A stretch of 64,000 nt of DNA from Collinsella sp. (lineage in GTDB: Bacteria > Actinomycetota > Coriobacteriia > Coriobacteriales > Coriobacteriaceae). The stretch lies in NCBI GenBank assembly GCA_019419505.1, contig DXZS01000014.1, forward strand, positions 42,123-106,122. The letters run 5' to 3'. Made by a program: the position numbers and the translations under genes. The notes under the pieces were generated by a model. It did no database searches and had not been told where the DNA came from. It saw only the letters and a list, made by a program, of their open reading frames with translations. Positions 32,127-41,027 of this stretch are shown here, in pieces; position 1 is the first letter of the stretch, and every line of letters starts with the position of its first letter.

Positions 32127-35100
32127 CTAATCCTCCTTCTTTGCTACGTTGCCGTTGCTCCAAACGTTATGGGCACGATTGCTGCCGTCGATCCATTTGT
32201 CGTTCACACGCGTGTTCGTGCAGGTGAACGTGGCATCGTTCGCGCTCGATGCAGCGGAGATAGTCGCCTGCGCCTTATCGCCCGGCTGCTTGCCAGGGAC
32301 GCCGATTTGGTTGCTGTAGCGCCATGCCCACGCTGAGTCCTCCTCGACGGTGTAGATACCCGCCGGGACCGCAAGCTCGATAGCGCCGGAGTACCAGGCG
32401 GAACCGTCCTTCAGCTGCGCATCCGATGACACCGTTACCTCAACCGTGCGCTCCTCCAAGGCGTTGCCGTCCATGCCGGCCCGGGAAACCTTGAAGCGGA
32501 ACGTCTTGCCCTTCGCCCAGCTATCCTGGGTTTGCTTGACGATCTTGAGCGTATGCGTAGCGGCGAAATCGAACACCGCATTGCCATCGCTCTGAGTGCC
32601 GTCGCCCGTGAGCTTGTAGTCCAAACGATTCGTCAGCTCAAACGAGCCCTCGCCTGAACCCGAACTGTAAAGCGAGACATACTTCCCGTTGACAGGCGCA
32701 GGAGTCTGGCCAGGAAGACCATAGCCCACGCGGTCAACGTGCACCGTCAGTTGCGTGCCCATGAAGGGCTTTGCAAAGCAAGCCTTGAACGGCGCCTTAT
32801 CGCTCTTGTCATCTATCGTGTTCGCGGCATTGGGATCAAGCAACCACTTGAGCTGCCCGGTCACATTCTTAGGGCTCGCATCGTCCGATGTGTCGTTAGC
32901 GACGACCTTATACGTCACCGGATACAAATCCATGTTGGCTGTAACCGGTTTACCCTTGAAGTCGCTCCACGCCACAGCTTTGTCGCCATTAACCCACTGC
33001 CACTCCAAGAACAACTCCTTCAAGCTGCTATCCGCTCGCTCGCCCAGGAATGCGACGATTGCGGAGTAGGCTTCGGGATCGTAGGCCACTTCCTTTGGCT
33101 CCATGACGGGTTCACCCTTGTCGTCATAGACCGGGTTGCCGCTCTCGTCCATCTTGGGCACCTTAACTGTCTGAACAAAGCCGGCATTGCCATCCTGGCC
33201 ACGCAGAACACTCGTATCGTTCGGGTCTACCGTAGCGGTGTAGATGACGTTGCCTTCGGTGTCGTGATAGCGCACTTTAAGCGGCGTCTTCTTGTACACC
33301 GCAGTGTAGGTCACGCTCTCAAAGGGCTCGCTGCCCTCGAGGGGATACTTCTCATCGTCAGTCATCAGGGTGTACTGCCCGTCATTGACATAATCGCGCG
33401 ACCAGCCGACAAAGTCGTACTTGGTGCCGTCAGTGCCCTCAACCTCCTCGGCGGCCTTGACCTCAAGAGAAATCTGGTCGCCGGAATCAGTGCGGCCGAG
33501 GCTACGGACAAGATCGGGATTCGCAAGTTTAGAGTCAATGTTCGATTGAACGGTAACCAGGCTGGGACGGTAGACCGGGTACAGCTCCATGGGGGCCTTG
33601 ACCACGGTAGAAGCACTCACCATACGGATGCCCTCTGACCAAGCGACATAGCCCTTGCCAGGTGCCGGCTCGGCTTCCGTCCAGCCCACGAAGACGTTGA
33701 ACTTGCCTGTATCCGCATCGATAGTGCTGACGTCATAAGTAGGCTTCGGGATGCCGCCATTAAGGTTGCCGAGCATATCGTCTTGCTGAGCAACTTTGCC
33801 GTCCACATCCGTGGCATTGAGGTGGTACACAACCGCCAACGGCGAATAGTACGCCACGAATGTATAGGCTCCGCCAGGTTCCACCGGATAAGAGCAAGTA
33901 CCATGCTCCACATCGTAGGGAAGCGTCTTGATCTCGCCGTTCGGAAGCTCGATCTCAACCTTCTGCAACTTATACAGCTCACCGCCTGCTTTATAAACCG
34001 GCGTCGTAACGTCAGGGATCACCGTTGCCGTAGCAGGATTGGTGTCCGCGTTGATAACGGGAGCGATGTTGTAGCTAGGCACATTGACCTTGTCCGTACC
34101 CTCAAAACCTGCGCTATGCAGGTTGGTGGTGTAGCTGACGTCGTACTTTGCGTAGACGGGATAGGCATCCTGCCACTGGGTGACCTTGGACTCGTCGGTC
34201 GCCAGATACGGCTCTGCCTTATCCGGATCACTCGTCACATAGGAGTCGCCGGCGACGTCGTAGATATACTTCCAGACGTCAGAATCCTTCTGAACCTCGG
34301 CGGTCGAAATCCAGCCCAGGAACTTATAGCCCGGCACGGCCATGTCGGCATCGGTCGGGGAAGCTTCGAGGGTCAGGGGGCTCTCATACGATCCCTTCTC
34401 ACCATCTTCTGGCTTTTCGGCCACTTTAACCGACTTATTAACATGCGGGTAGTAATACGTGAACGTCGGATCCGCCCCGTTCACCTTGGTCTGCAGCAAG
34501 TTACTCTCATAGCGCCGCGTGGCAGTCCTCACGACATTATCGCCCTTGTTGTAGAAATTAACGTCCGTGGTAATCATCGCGCGAACGTAGTACTTCTTAT
34601 CTGTACGCACCATGCTCTCGATGGGATTTTTCACATATGTCCAATATTCACCATCGCGCTCAAGCGTCCAGAAATTCAGGCGATAGCGATCATTCACCGG
34701 TTTGACCGTTACGTTCAGCGAAGCCGAAGTCCAAGTATCGCTTAGCGTTGCAGCGCCTGGAAAATCGGTATCGGCATAGAGGTTTTTTAGAGTATCGGCT
34801 CCCGTATCGTTTTTAACGTTGTGCGAGTACGCGTTAAGGGGACTCACGACAAGGGTTTCCTTCGTGAAGCGCGTGCCACACGTTTCATAACTATCCTTTA
34901 TACCGTGGTCAACATGCTCCGGGCCCCAGTGGACGACGTTTTCACGCACGAAGGTACTACCGACGTTTTCCTCAAAGGGCGTTTGATAGCGATTCCAAAC
35001 GGAACAAAGTAGCTTGCTGTCCGTAAACTCATGGTTGGTATAAGCCCGAACGTAATAATCCACTCGGTACTCAAAGCGGGCGATGTAGGTATGCGGCGCG

Positions 35101-37598
35101 GTTAAATCGACATCGGCGGGGAGCGTATAGCTGGGGTCGCGGCTTACGCGCACCTCGAGCGGGGCATCCTCGGTTCCCTTGTTTTCATACCAACCCAGGA
35201 AACGATAGCCGTCGGGCAGCTGGCCCTCCTCGGATATAGCTTTACCGGATACGTCGAGCACCTGTACGGTATACGCGCTTGTGCCATCTTCTGCAGTCTC
35301 AACCTTAACGTCAGTTTTGCCCACACCGTCGCGCCGAGTCTGATCGTCGGTTGCATCCTGCTCATTGCCCTCAAACACCGTCATGATGTTCGACACATAG
35401 TCGGTGTACACCGGATAAAAATCGGTAGGACCAAGCACAGTGATCTCGGTGCCGGCAGGATAGAACGCACCGGCGTTTTTTAGCTCGGCAAGCTTAGGCG
35501 AGGTGATGGCCGCGTAACCGCCATGCATCCCGGCCTCGCCACTCGGCTGCGTCGTCCAACCGATAAAGGTGGCGCTGGCAGAAAGAGTGCCGCGGTCCGC
35601 AGGGGCAGCCGGCGTTAAACCGACGCCATAGCGGTACCAGTCCGTCGACTTGTCGTGCTCCTCGCCGCTCTGCCACGCGAGCGTCTCGCCCTTGACGTTA
35701 TAGAACAGCACCTGCGCCTCGTACGAAGCGATAAACAGGTCATTGCCCTTAAAACCGTCGACCCCCTTGGCATTATCGGCGGTATAGGTCGACGTATGCT
35801 CGTGCGCCTCACTCTTCTTGACCTGTTTGCCGGCAGTCACGGCATCGGCATCGGTCTTGCCGTCAAACCAGGTGTTATCGGCCTCGATGTGGTTCACGTT
35901 GACCCCGGGCTCGCGGAACCAGCCCGTAAAGCGGTATCCCTCGTTTGCCTCGGTCAGGCCTTCAGGCTTTGCGGAGGTCTCTTGCTCAAACGTTACCGAC
36001 GTATCGCCCTGGGCCAAGCCCTGAGCCGTTCCCGCCAGCACAGCGCTCACGGCAAAGGTGTAGGGGTCCGAGGTCGCCTGATCAATACCAAGCTTGGTTG
36101 CCTCGATGGTCGCGGTGCCCGCGCCGGGAAAATCGGTCGTTGCCTTAACGCTCTGGCCATGCACGGGAATATTCAGCTTGTAATCCATCGCCCACTCATT
36201 GGCGTGCGTGCCACCCAGGGCCTCATCGTTAGCAGTCGAGCGTTTAGTACCGGCACAGAAATCATAGTCATGCTCTTCCCATAGCTCACGCGTGATGTAG
36301 CGCTCGTCATCCCATGGACCATAGCCATCACCCTTGGTGGTGCCATCGCCGCCAAACGAGGGGATTTTCTTTTTAGCAGGGTTGCCCTGGCTGTTGCCAG
36401 GAAGGCTCACGCTCGGCTTAAAGTAGCACTCGGTGACCGTGGCATCATCCTTGTTGGCACGCGCGGCAATACCGCCCAGGTTCACATCGTTTTGAATGAT
36501 GGGAATCACGGCGATGGGATTGTACTGACGCGAGCTCAAGTCACCCGCAAAATGGCTTCGAACGAGCTCGTTGCCCTTTTCGGTTAGAATACGACCCGCC
36601 AAGCCACCCGTCCACGCACGCGTCACGGCGACGACGCCCACATATGACGCGGCATAGCTGTAGCACTGCGCCGTCGAGAAGCAGTCGATAATCTTGGCCT
36701 CGCCCGCCATGCAGCCCACAAAACCCGAGGCGTACACGTTGTTGCCGCCCAGGGCGCCAATGGCCACGTCGTACTTATTGGTGACGTCGGTCATGCCCTT
36801 CTCGGCAATCGAGCCGTCGTCCTTACGCGTCGGCGTCACGCGGCAGTACTCGATAGTCGAGTTCTTAACGTAGCCGGCAAACGCCGCCATATACAGACCC
36901 TCACCGCCGAGCGCCTGCACGCCCGAGGTCGTGTTGTTAACGGCGCGGCCACCACGTACCTCGCAGTTATAGAGGGTACAGCCGTCGAGCTCGCCGGCGA
37001 TGAGACCGCCCTCAAAGCCTGCGTTGGTAATGAGGTTGAGAGCATTGTTGGCGCAGGTCACGTGCAGCGTGCTCTCCATGACCATAACGTTTTCGAAACG
37101 CGTTTTGACGGCCTTGCCCACGATAATGCCACCGCGGAAGTCCGCCCACACGTTGGCGTCCTTGACCAGGAAGTTTTTGATGGTGGCGCCGTTGGTCTCG
37201 GCAAAAAATCCCGTATCGCGCTCGGGGTCAAAAGCGTCTTTATCGTAGTTCAGGCCCTCAACGGCGTGGTTTTGACCATCGAACACGCCCTTAAACGGAT
37301 GCTCCTTGTTGCCAAACGACAGATGCTTAACGGTGTCTGCAACGATGGTTTTCATGTCGTCGCTGTCGAGCTCAATGTCGTTATCGAGATAAACGAGCCA
37401 GCCGGACGTATCGCGCTCGCGCGACAGCGCCACACACGACAAAAAGTCAGCCTCGTTTTTGATGTGGAATTCGATTTTGGCCTCGGGCACATCCTCGGCA
37501 TGCACCACCGTTGGCAGCGCCATAACGCAGCAAAGGGCAATCGCTGCGACGGCAACCAGCCTGCTAAGCATACCCCGGTTCATATTCTTGATCTTCAT
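32127..37598 (-). CDS. Giant secreted adhesin: beta-helix, InlB-type repeats, Cna-B-like end
   Basis: 1823 residues. A signal peptide ends near residue 34 (VVHA). Residues 45-430 form a GLUG-like right-handed beta-helix (PFKGVFDGQNHAVEGL, GGIIVGKAV, GGLIAGELDG, ASGFVGCMAG, TGGLAGRI). Six FxGW units follow near 556, 679, 802, 1094, 1306 and 1397 (FTGWF, FIGWT, FLGWY, FLGWI, FVGWT, FVGWS), the hallmark of InlB B-repeat/Flg_new domains. The last 200 residues look like a Cna-B/SpaA domain (THTLKIVKQTQDSW, FRFKVSRAG, YTVEED). It ends with ...FTCTNTRVNDKW and no sorting motif or membrane helix, so it must be retained by other operon members. Probable adhesin at the fibre tip. The start follows the previous gene's stop with GGAGG upstream. 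Confidence 0.85.
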   Translation of the reverse strand: MKIKNMNRGMLSRLVAVAAIALCCVMALPTVVHAEDVPEAKIEFHIKNEADFLSCVALSRERDTSGWLVYLDNDIELDSDDMKTIVADTVKHLSFGNKEHPFKGVFDGQNHAVEGLNYDKDAFDPERDTGFFAETNGATIKNFLVKDANVWADFRGGIIVGKAVKTRFENVMVMESTLHVTCANNALNLITNAGFEGGLIAGELDGCTLYNCEVRGGRAVNNTTSGVQALGGEGLYMAAFAGYVKNSTIEYCRVTPTRKDDGSIAEKGMTDVTNKYDVAIGALGGNNVYASGFVGCMAGEAKIIDCFSTAQCYSYAASYVGVVAVTRAWTGGLAGRILTEKGNELVRSHFAGDLSSRQYNPIAVIPIIQNDVNLGGIAARANKDDATVTECYFKPSVSLPGNSQGNPAKKKIPSFGGDGTTKGDGYGPWDDERYITRELWEEHDYDFCAGTKRSTANDEALGGTHANEWAMDYKLNIPVHGQSVKATTDFPGAGTATIEATKLGIDQATSDPYTFAVSAVLAGTAQGLAQGDTSVTFEQETSAKPEGLTEANEGYRFTGWFREPGVNVNHIEADNTWFDGKTDADAVTAGKQVKKSEAHEHTSTYTADNAKGVDGFKGNDLFIASYEAQVLFYNVKGETLAWQSGEEHDKSTDWYRYGVGLTPAAPADRGTLSASATFIGWTTQPSGEAGMHGGYAAITSPKLAELKNAGAFYPAGTEITVLGPTDFYPVYTDYVSNIMTVFEGNEQDATDDQTRRDGVGKTDVKVETAEDGTSAYTVQVLDVSGKAISEEGQLPDGYRFLGWYENKGTEDAPLEVRVSRDPSYTLPADVDLTAPHTYIARFEYRVDYYVRAYTNHEFTDSKLLCSVWNRYQTPFEENVGSTFVRENVVHWGPEHVDHGIKDSYETCGTRFTKETLVVSPLNAYSHNVKNDTGADTLKNLYADTDFPGAATLSDTWTSASLNVTVKPVNDRYRLNFWTLERDGEYWTYVKNPIESMVRTDKKYYVRAMITTDVNFYNKGDNVVRTATRRYESNLLQTKVNGADPTFTYYYPHVNKSVKVAEKPEDGEKGSYESPLTLEASPTDADMAVPGYKFLGWISTAEVQKDSDVWKYIYDVAGDSYVTSDPDKAEPYLATDESKVTQWQDAYPVYAKYDVSYTTNLHSAGFEGTDKVNVPSYNIAPVINADTNPATATVIPDVTTPVYKAGGELYKLQKVEIELPNGEIKTLPYDVEHGTCSYPVEPGGAYTFVAYYSPLAVVYHLNATDVDGKVAQQDDMLGNLNGGIPKPTYDVSTIDADTGKFNVFVGWTEAEPAPGKGYVAWSEGIRMVSASTVVKAPMELYPVYRPSLVTVQSNIDSKLANPDLVRSLGRTDSGDQISLEVKAAEEVEGTDGTKYDFVGWSRDYVNDGQYTLMTDDEKYPLEGSEPFESVTYTAVYKKTPLKVRYHDTEGNVIYTATVDPNDTSVLRGQDGNAGFVQTVKVPKMDESGNPVYDDKGEPVMEPKEVAYDPEAYSAIVAFLGERADSSLKELFLEWQWVNGDKAVAWSDFKGKPVTANMDLYPVTYKVVANDTSDDASPKNVTGQLKWLLDPNAANTIDDKSDKAPFKACFAKPFMGTQLTVHVDRVGYGLPGQTPAPVNGKYVSLYSSGSGEGSFELTNRLDYKLTGDGTQSDGNAVFDFAATHTLKIVKQTQDSWAKGKTFRFKVSRAGMDGNALEERTVEVTVSSDAQLKDGSAWYSGAIELAVPAGIYTVEEDSAWAWRYSNQIGVPGKQPGDKAQATISAASSANDATFTCTNTRVNDKWIDGSNRAHNVWSNGNVAKKED

Positions 37599-37601
37599 AG
37601 G

Positions 37602-38249
37602 CTAGTTCGCCTCCGGCCAACCCACAACGTCAAGTACGTCGAGGGCGGTATCGCTTGTCTGCTGGTTTTTGGCCTGCACGGCCTGAACATCGATATCGAG
37701 CTTGAATGAGCCGCCGCGCGCGGCATCGTGGTAGTCGCCCACAAATCGCAGCGATTCCATAAGGCTTTCCGTCATGGCGCCGGGGTCGAGCATGCCGCCA
37801 CGCCCGGCCAATCCACGGTAGTAGTACCACCCATCGCCGCCGTCGATCCACGGGGACCCCTCGTCCGCGTTCACATGAAACGCAACGCTGCCCGAGGCAT
37901 CCGCACTCGAACCGTCGGGTGCCACTGACGTCATGCGTAGACGAGCGCGAACGTACTCAGGCTGCGCGCCGGCGTTCTCCACGCGCACAATGCGGCTGAT
38001 GTCAGAGCCACTGGCCTTGGTGTCGGGATAGTCCCCGTGCTCGTCGGCCTCAAACGGAATCTCTTCGCCTTGCTCGTTGAGGGTGTATTCGCAGACTCGT
38101 ACCTTCACGCTGCCAAACGATAGGACGTTGTTCGCCGGAACCATATCAACGGTAAAAGCCAGCGTGCCGCACAGGCACGCCAGGGCCAACAGCGCCATCG
38201 CGGCAAGCGCCAAGGTGCGTTTCTGATTGTCGGAAAGATTGTTGAGCAT
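37602..38249 (-). CDS. SipW-dependent-type secreted protein (minor subunit B)
   Basis: A 215-residue protein with an alternate signal peptide: MLNNLSDNQKRTLALA, a hydrophobic core, then CGTLAFTVDMVPANNVLSFGSVKVRV, the camelysin/TasA cleavage context. The mature part has PEYVRARLRMTSV and GDGWYYYRGLAGRGGML, parallel to subunit A (YIRAAVDIYW / GFYYWTSPV), so the two are paralogues. The frame is open far upstream to 38498, but homology starts at the ATG at 38249. No strong ribosome site is visible there. It follows a hairpin that separates it from the TasA-like gene and overlaps nothing. Role in fibre assembly is inferred. Confidence 0.78.
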   Translation of the reverse strand: MLNNLSDNQKRTLALAAMALLALACLCGTLAFTVDMVPANNVLSFGSVKVRVCEYTLNEQGEEIPFEADEHGDYPDTKASGSDISRIVRVENAGAQPEYVRARLRMTSVAPDGSSADASGSVAFHVNADEGSPWIDGGDGWYYYRGLAGRGGMLDPGAMTESLMESLRFVGDYHDAARGGSFKLDIDVQAVQAKNQQTSDTALDVLDVVGWPEAN

Positions 38250-38279
38250 TACGTTCGCCAATCGTCGATAAAAGGGGGA

Positions 38280-38327
38280 CCGAGATCCCGGCCCGAATAT
38301 AGGGGCGGGGGCGAGCCGGGATCTCGG
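38280..38327 (-). terminator. Likely attenuator between tasA-like gene and the rest of the operon
   Basis: CCGAGATCCCGGC (38280-38292) and GCCGGGATCTCGG (38315-38327) are a perfect 13-bp stem with a GC-rich loop. On the transcribed strand it is followed by TCCCCCTTTTA, a weak T-tract. A partial terminator here would make the TasA-like subunit more abundant than downstream products. Confidence 0.65.
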
Positions 38328-38337
38328 TTGGGGGGGA

Positions 38338-39078
38338 TTAAGCCTGAGCCTGAGTCTTAGCCCATTCCTTGGCCTGCTTAAGGGCGTTAGCGGCAGCGTC
38401 GGTCTCGTTACCCTTCTGGTCAGCGCCGAAAATGTAGGCGGAAACGACAATCTTAGGCTCAATCTTCTTGCCCGCACCGTCCTGGCCCGAGACAACATCC
38501 TCGCTCGTCATTGCGCCGGGAATCATCACCTGGCTAAAGAGCTCGCCGGTGTAGACATCCTGAGTAGCGTCAGCTCTCAGGACTGCAGGGCCGTTCAAGG
38601 TGTTCTTTGCATACATGAACAGACCGCTCACATACTTGCCATCAGCGTTCTGACTGGTCTCCCCTTCGACCGCCTTCCAATTGGAACCGAGCTCAAAGCA
38701 CGGAGTCTTGGCATAGGGCGCGTTATCGTTGACCACAGCGTTCTTCACATAGATGAACACATAAGCGTCGTCGGAACCCTTCCCAATGCCAACATTCGGG
38801 TTCTTATCCATCGAGGAACCGGGGACCATCTTGTGGTCTTCGTCCTTATTCCACTTGGTCTCGAACAGATAAGCTTTGTCGACGTTATCCTGCTTACCAG
38901 GCTTGGTGGGTTCATTCTCATCAGGCTTCTTCTCGGGAGTCTCAAATTTGCCGATCGTAAACACGTTCTCCAGCGACTGATCAGCCGTCAGCCATGCATA
39001 GGTACCCACGCCGGCAGCCAGCACCAACAGCAACAGGGCGGCAATGATGCCGTAGCGCTTTTTCTTCTTGTTTTCCAT
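38338..39078 (-). CDS. TasA/camelysin-like major fibre subunit, SipW-dependent signal peptide
   Basis: A 246-residue secreted protein. It begins MENKKKKRYG, a hydrophobic segment, then GVGTYAWLTADQSLENVFTIGKFE, the classic SipW-type signal peptide with the GTYAW cleavage area and NxFTIG. A Lys/Pro/Glu-rich linker (about 50-65) precedes a beta-rich TasA-like body (KNPNVGIGKGSDDAYVFIYVKNAVV). Its position as the first gene after the peptidase, strong ribosome site (AAGGAAGAG) and the hairpin after its stop suggest it is the abundant structural subunit. TasA relatives form extracellular fibres; polymer formation here is inferred. Confidence 0.82.
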   Translation of the reverse strand: MENKKKKRYGIIAALLLLVLAAGVGTYAWLTADQSLENVFTIGKFETPEKKPDENEPTKPGKQDNVDKAYLFETKWNKDEDHKMVPGSSMDKNPNVGIGKGSDDAYVFIYVKNAVVNDNAPYAKTPCFELGSNWKAVEGETSQNADGKYVSGLFMYAKNTLNGPAVLRADATQDVYTGELFSQVMIPGAMTSEDVVSGQDGAGKKIEPKIVVSAYIFGADQKGNETDAAANALKQAKEWAKTQAQA

Positions 39079-39148
39079 CGTTCTCTTCCTTTCGAGAATC
39101 GTTTTCCCCGGCAACGGCCCCTACCGCCGCCGACGCTTTTCCCTGCCG

Positions 39149-39706
39149 CTATGAACGCCGCTTCCTCGCATGCACGCGGGTATGCTTGCCCGCAGGCTCG
39201 TCGGGAACCATCCGATCGAGCACTATCGACGCCGCGATCAGCAGCGCCAGAACGGCCACCACAACAAGCAAACCGGGCATCGTCGTGCAATATGCGTTGA
39301 CGAAGCCCAGGTAAGGGACACAAAAAGAAACAGTGCCGATAACACTCGAAAAAGGCGTCTGCTCGGCATCGTGCATGATGCTTCCGTCTGCATTTTTGTT
39401 CGCAATTCCCTGCGTGCCGATCATCTGCGCCACAGGGTCGATCTCGTACACCTGGTGCGTCACCACGGCACCGTCCGATCGGTAAAAGGTTGCATTGTCA
39501 CCCACGGCAATATCCACTGGCTCAACCTGGCGAACAAACACCATGGAGCCAACGGGAAGCTCGGGTTCCATAGAGCCCGAGAGCACAGCAAAGGGCATGT
39601 ATCCAAATGCACGAGGAACAAAAGAAACAACGGCAAGGGCTATGACAAGCGCGAACGCCAAGCTACTCAAAAGTGCAATAAATCGTTTGAGTCTACGCGC
39701 TGTCAA
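39149..39706 (-). CDS. sipW: SipW-type signal peptidase I
   Basis: A 185-residue membrane protease of the ER/SipW type. It has an N-terminal membrane helix (about 8-32), SGSMEP with nucleophile Ser45, VTHQV with His84 in place of the lysine of ordinary bacterial signal peptidases, and a second membrane helix (about 142-166) before a basic tail. Ser-His signal peptidases are known to process TasA and camelysin-like proteins. It leads a six-gene operon with three such substrates. The only in-frame start is TTG at 39706 with GGGGG about 13 bases upstream, so translation may be deliberately weak. The upstream ATG runs out of frame into a stop. Confidence 0.9.
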   Translation of the reverse strand: MTARRLKRFIALLSSLAFALVIALAVVSFVPRAFGYMPFAVLSGSMEPELPVGSMVFVRQVEPVDIAVGDNATFYRSDGAVVTHQVYEIDPVAQMIGTQGIANKNADGSIMHDAEQTPFSSVIGTVSFCVPYLGFVNAYCTTMPGLLVVVAVLALLIAASIVLDRMVPDEPAGKHTRVHARKRRS

Positions 39707-40060
39707 AGTGATAATTCATCCCCCTTGAGGACCTATTCGACCCATCCAAAGGTCAGCAAGTTTCAACAGGAACCGCAAGGCGCTTGAAAAGTGAGTCCGA
39801 AATAAGCCAATTTGGATTCTTTTCGTAATAAAAACATAGCGATGTGCTACACATTTTTCAATGTTTTGTCGCCAAATGCTACCTATTTTGGCGTAAGTGG
39901 TCATTTATCCCCAAATTAGTCTGTTCTATCCAATATCTGTGACTAACCCCCTACGCAACTTCCCCATAGAGGGATCGATTTTTGTGAAACTAAAATAATG
40001 GTACCCCCCCCCACATTAAAAGAAACTACTGGAAGTGCCATTTATTTCCGACCCCCTTTT
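39707..40060 (-). promoter_or_regulatory. AT-rich leader of the surface operon, with inverted repeat and C9 tract
   Basis: This is the most AT-rich stretch in the window and must hold the promoter of the sipW operon. CGCCAAAT-N7-ATTTTGGCG (39871-39893) is a near-perfect dyad suited to a regulator. Nine consecutive C bases lie at 40004-40012. I could not fix the -35/-10 boxes with confidence. Confidence 0.5.
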
Positions 40061-40108
40061 ACCGGAGTTTTATGACGGCCCCATGTAGTTCGCAGCCCAT
40101 AATCCTCT

Positions 40109-40294
40109 GAGAACTGTGTCCCAGAATTCCCGTCCGGAGTGGGATGCGGCTTCCGCTTGTGGCCCCGTTGGGAAGCCACATCCCACTTCGGCCGTAAATT
40201 CCGGGTCGCGCTTTCCGCCAGACCCCTCAACCGGAAACCACATCCCATTCCAGAGGCAAATTCCGGGACTCAGCTTCCGCAACCCCGTGTTAAG
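40109..40294. repeat. 62-bp tandem hairpin array, right (three units)
   Basis: Units start at 40109, 40171 and 40233, again exactly 62 bp apart, in the same orientation and in the same order of unit variants as the first three units of the array at 30376. Shared blocks include CATCCCACTTC, TAAATTCCGGGTCGC, CTCAACCGGAAA and AATTCCGGGAC. Confidence 0.83.
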
Positions 40295-40322
40295 AAAAAA
40301 GCCTCGAGAACTTCGAGGCTTT
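40295..40322 (-). terminator. Terminator of the flavodoxin-like gene
   Basis: AAAGCCTCGAAGTTCTCGAG followed by GCTTTTTTC on the minus strand: a stem with a T6 tract. Confidence 0.85.
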
Positions 40323-40364
40323 CACATTTGTATTGTTTTGCACGAAGGACCGCGAACGGCGAAG

Positions 40365-40922
40365 CTACTCGCCCAGCACGGCCTTCTTTGCAGCTGCAGC
40401 CATGTTGTCCAAATCCTCCTTGGTGGGGTGATCCTTCGCGGCAACCCAGTTGTCGAGCAGCATCTTAAATCGGGCGTTTTCGGGATCTTGCTCGAGCATG
40501 GCCTCGTAGCGCTGCTTAACCGCGGGACCCATCTTGCCCTGGCACATCGCCCAGCCCGCAAGCTCGGCATCCTCGGCCAGATTGGAAGTTACGCGGTCGA
40601 CAATCTGCTGGTAATAGCTCTGGTCGGCCCCAAAGCCGCAGGTGCCAAACAGGAACACGCGCTTGCCGTGCAAGGCGGAGAGCAACGCCGCCACCGAGGG
40701 CGTGCAGGCACCCTTGTCGCACCAAAAACCGACAAGCACCGTATCGGCAGCGCAGGCACCCTCTGCCTCGTGCGCGACCTGCTCCGGATCTGCATCATCG
40801 CTCAGCGCGGCGGCATGGATAAACTCGACGCCTGCAGCCTGCAGGGCGCGCTTGATCGCCCCCGAAACCATCCTGGTATTACCGCTCTTGCTGTTAACCA
40901 CCATAGAGCATGTCATAGTCAC
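40365..40922 (-). CDS. Flavodoxin family protein
   Basis: A 185-residue protein. The N-terminus has a flavodoxin FMN-phosphate loop (NSKSGNT, about residues 10-16), VLVGFWCDKGACTPSV near residue 62 and LFGTCGFGADQSYYQQI near 92. The C-terminal region (MCQGKMGPAVKQRYEAM, DHPTKEDLDNMAAAAKK) matches a subgroup of short flavodoxin-like proteins that in some gut bacteria accompany the bilirubin reductase (BilS-type). No reductase gene is adjacent here, so that link is weak. It is monocistronic, with its own terminator and an ordinary upstream gap. Confidence 0.8.
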   Translation of the reverse strand: MTMTCSMVVNSKSGNTRMVSGAIKRALQAAGVEFIHAAALSDDADPEQVAHEAEGACAADTVLVGFWCDKGACTPSVAALLSALHGKRVFLFGTCGFGADQSYYQQIVDRVTSNLAEDAELAGWAMCQGKMGPAVKQRYEAMLEQDPENARFKMLLDNWVAAKDHPTKEDLDNMAAAAKKAVLGE

Positions 40923-41027
40923 GTTGCCTCGTTTCCCCCGAAACTCGAGCCATTAATGCAATTTGTTAAAAGCATATCTTAGTACTAACGACGCAGATGT
41001 AAACCATCTGCCGCTAATCGGCAGCCC

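Noticed and set aside
30843..39706. A sortase within the surface operon
   Set aside because: All six genes were read; none has a sortase TLxTC motif. Anchoring must rely on a sortase elsewhere.
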